Assembly (NCBI GenBank): GCA_007026445.1
Contig: VDMD01000006.1
Span: 186,001 to 250,000 of the forward strand
DNA: 64,000 nucleotides
Origin: Schizophyllum amplum
Taxonomy: Eukaryota > Basidiomycota > Agaricomycetes > Agaricales > Schizophyllaceae
Direction of reading: 5' to 3'
Positions within the stretch are counted from its first letter, which is position 1. The number at the start of each line of letters is the position of its first letter. Made by a program: the position numbers and the translations under genes. This document shows positions 63,640-64,000 of this stretch, piece by piece. The notes under the pieces were generated by a model, which made no database searches, was not told the origin of the DNA, and saw nothing but the letters and a program-made list of their open reading frames with translations.

Positions 63640-64000
63640 GCTCACTATTTTGCAGGCTCACTATCTAGTGAACTCCTTAGCGAGCTCCTTATTTAGCAAG
63701 CTCCTTATTTAGCAAGCTCCTTATTTAGCGAGCTCGCTATTTAGTGAGCTCGCTATTTACCGAGCTCCTTATTTATCGAGCTCCTTATTTATCGAGCTCA
63801 CTATTTATCGAGCTCACTATTTATCGAGCTCACTATTTATCGAGCTCACTATTTATCGAGCTCACTATTTATCGAGCTCACTATTTATCGAGCTCACTAT
63901 TTAGCGAGCTCCTTATGTAGTGAGCTCACTATTGACTAAGTGCTGTATCTATTGAGCTCATTATTCAGCTGGCTTCTTACTTAGCAAGCTCACTATTTAC
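63640..64000 (+). repeat. Tandem array of a ~16-bp GAGCTC-containing unit, open at window edge
   Basis: About 20 head-to-tail copies of (C/T)GAGCTC(A/C)(C/T)TATTTAT-like units. The most homogeneous run is at ~63780-63905, where the unit CGAGCTCACTATTTAT repeats about eight times almost unchanged; flanking units vary (GAGCTCCTTATTTAGC, AAGCTCCTTATTTAG). Each unit carries the palindrome GAGCTC. The array continues to the last base, so its full size is unknown. Confidence 0.88.

Noticed and set aside
63640..64000. CRISPR array or telomere
   Set aside because: Units are contiguous with no unique spacers, the genome is eukaryotic, and the unit is not TTAGGG-like.
1..64000. tRNA, rRNA or other RNA genes
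   Set aside because: I looked for cloverleaf-like blocks in intergenic regions and found none I could support by eye; a tRNAscan/Infernal run would settle it.

Overview
The window is nuclear DNA of a filamentous basidiomycete, most likely a wood-decay agaricomycete. Genes carry many 50-60 nt GT-AG introns. Families typical of that group are present (an F-box/LRR-like protein, a fungal rhodopsin-like membrane protein, a CPL1-like secreted protein, oxalate decarboxylase), together with a KDZ DNA transposon carrying a TET/JBP dioxygenase. No bacterial or organellar features were seen. I could not place the species.

Positions 1-22,500 are ordinary gene-dense euchromatin: the 3'-truncated LCB2 subunit of serine palmitoyltransferase, ARV1, an F-box protein, GET4, the divergent pair TSR2/GRC3 (both ribosome biogenesis), an alpha/beta hydrolase, a rhodopsin-like membrane protein, a CPL1-like secreted protein, a TcdA-type tRNA t6A dehydratase, and a zinc-type medium-chain dehydrogenase beside a decayed duplicate of its own last exons.

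Positions 22,502-57,262 hold one oxalate decarboxylase gene blown apart by transposons. Two LTR elements landed in two neighbouring introns, leaving a 37-nt exon isolated between them. The first is a Ty3/Gypsy chromovirus (23,421-52,636; 682-bp LTRs; target duplication AGTCT). It encodes a 2,733-aa Gag-Pol and, unusually, two further long ORFs downstream of pol, one with an SR-rich domain. Its 3' LTR was then split by a 15.7-kb KDZ DNA transposon (36,309-51,982; 8-bp target duplication CGACGGCC). That transposon carries a KDZ transposase with a CxC2-like domain, a large companion gene, a TET/JBP-family dioxygenase and a small three-exon gene. Inside the KDZ element sits a fourth-level insertion, a 3.17-kb foldback element (48,160-51,327) with ~200-bp inverted arms. 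The second LTR insertion (52,740-56,171; 373-bp LTRs; target duplication TGTTC) is non-autonomous and encodes only an 800-aa low-complexity protein.

After the decarboxylase come a class-I-like aminotransferase with apparent frame breaks, an AIF-like FAD oxidoreductase with an N-terminal Rieske domain, and, at the right edge, a tandem array of a ~16-bp GAGCTC-containing unit. All calls come from reading motifs, splice sites and direct repeats in the sequence; no database search was run.
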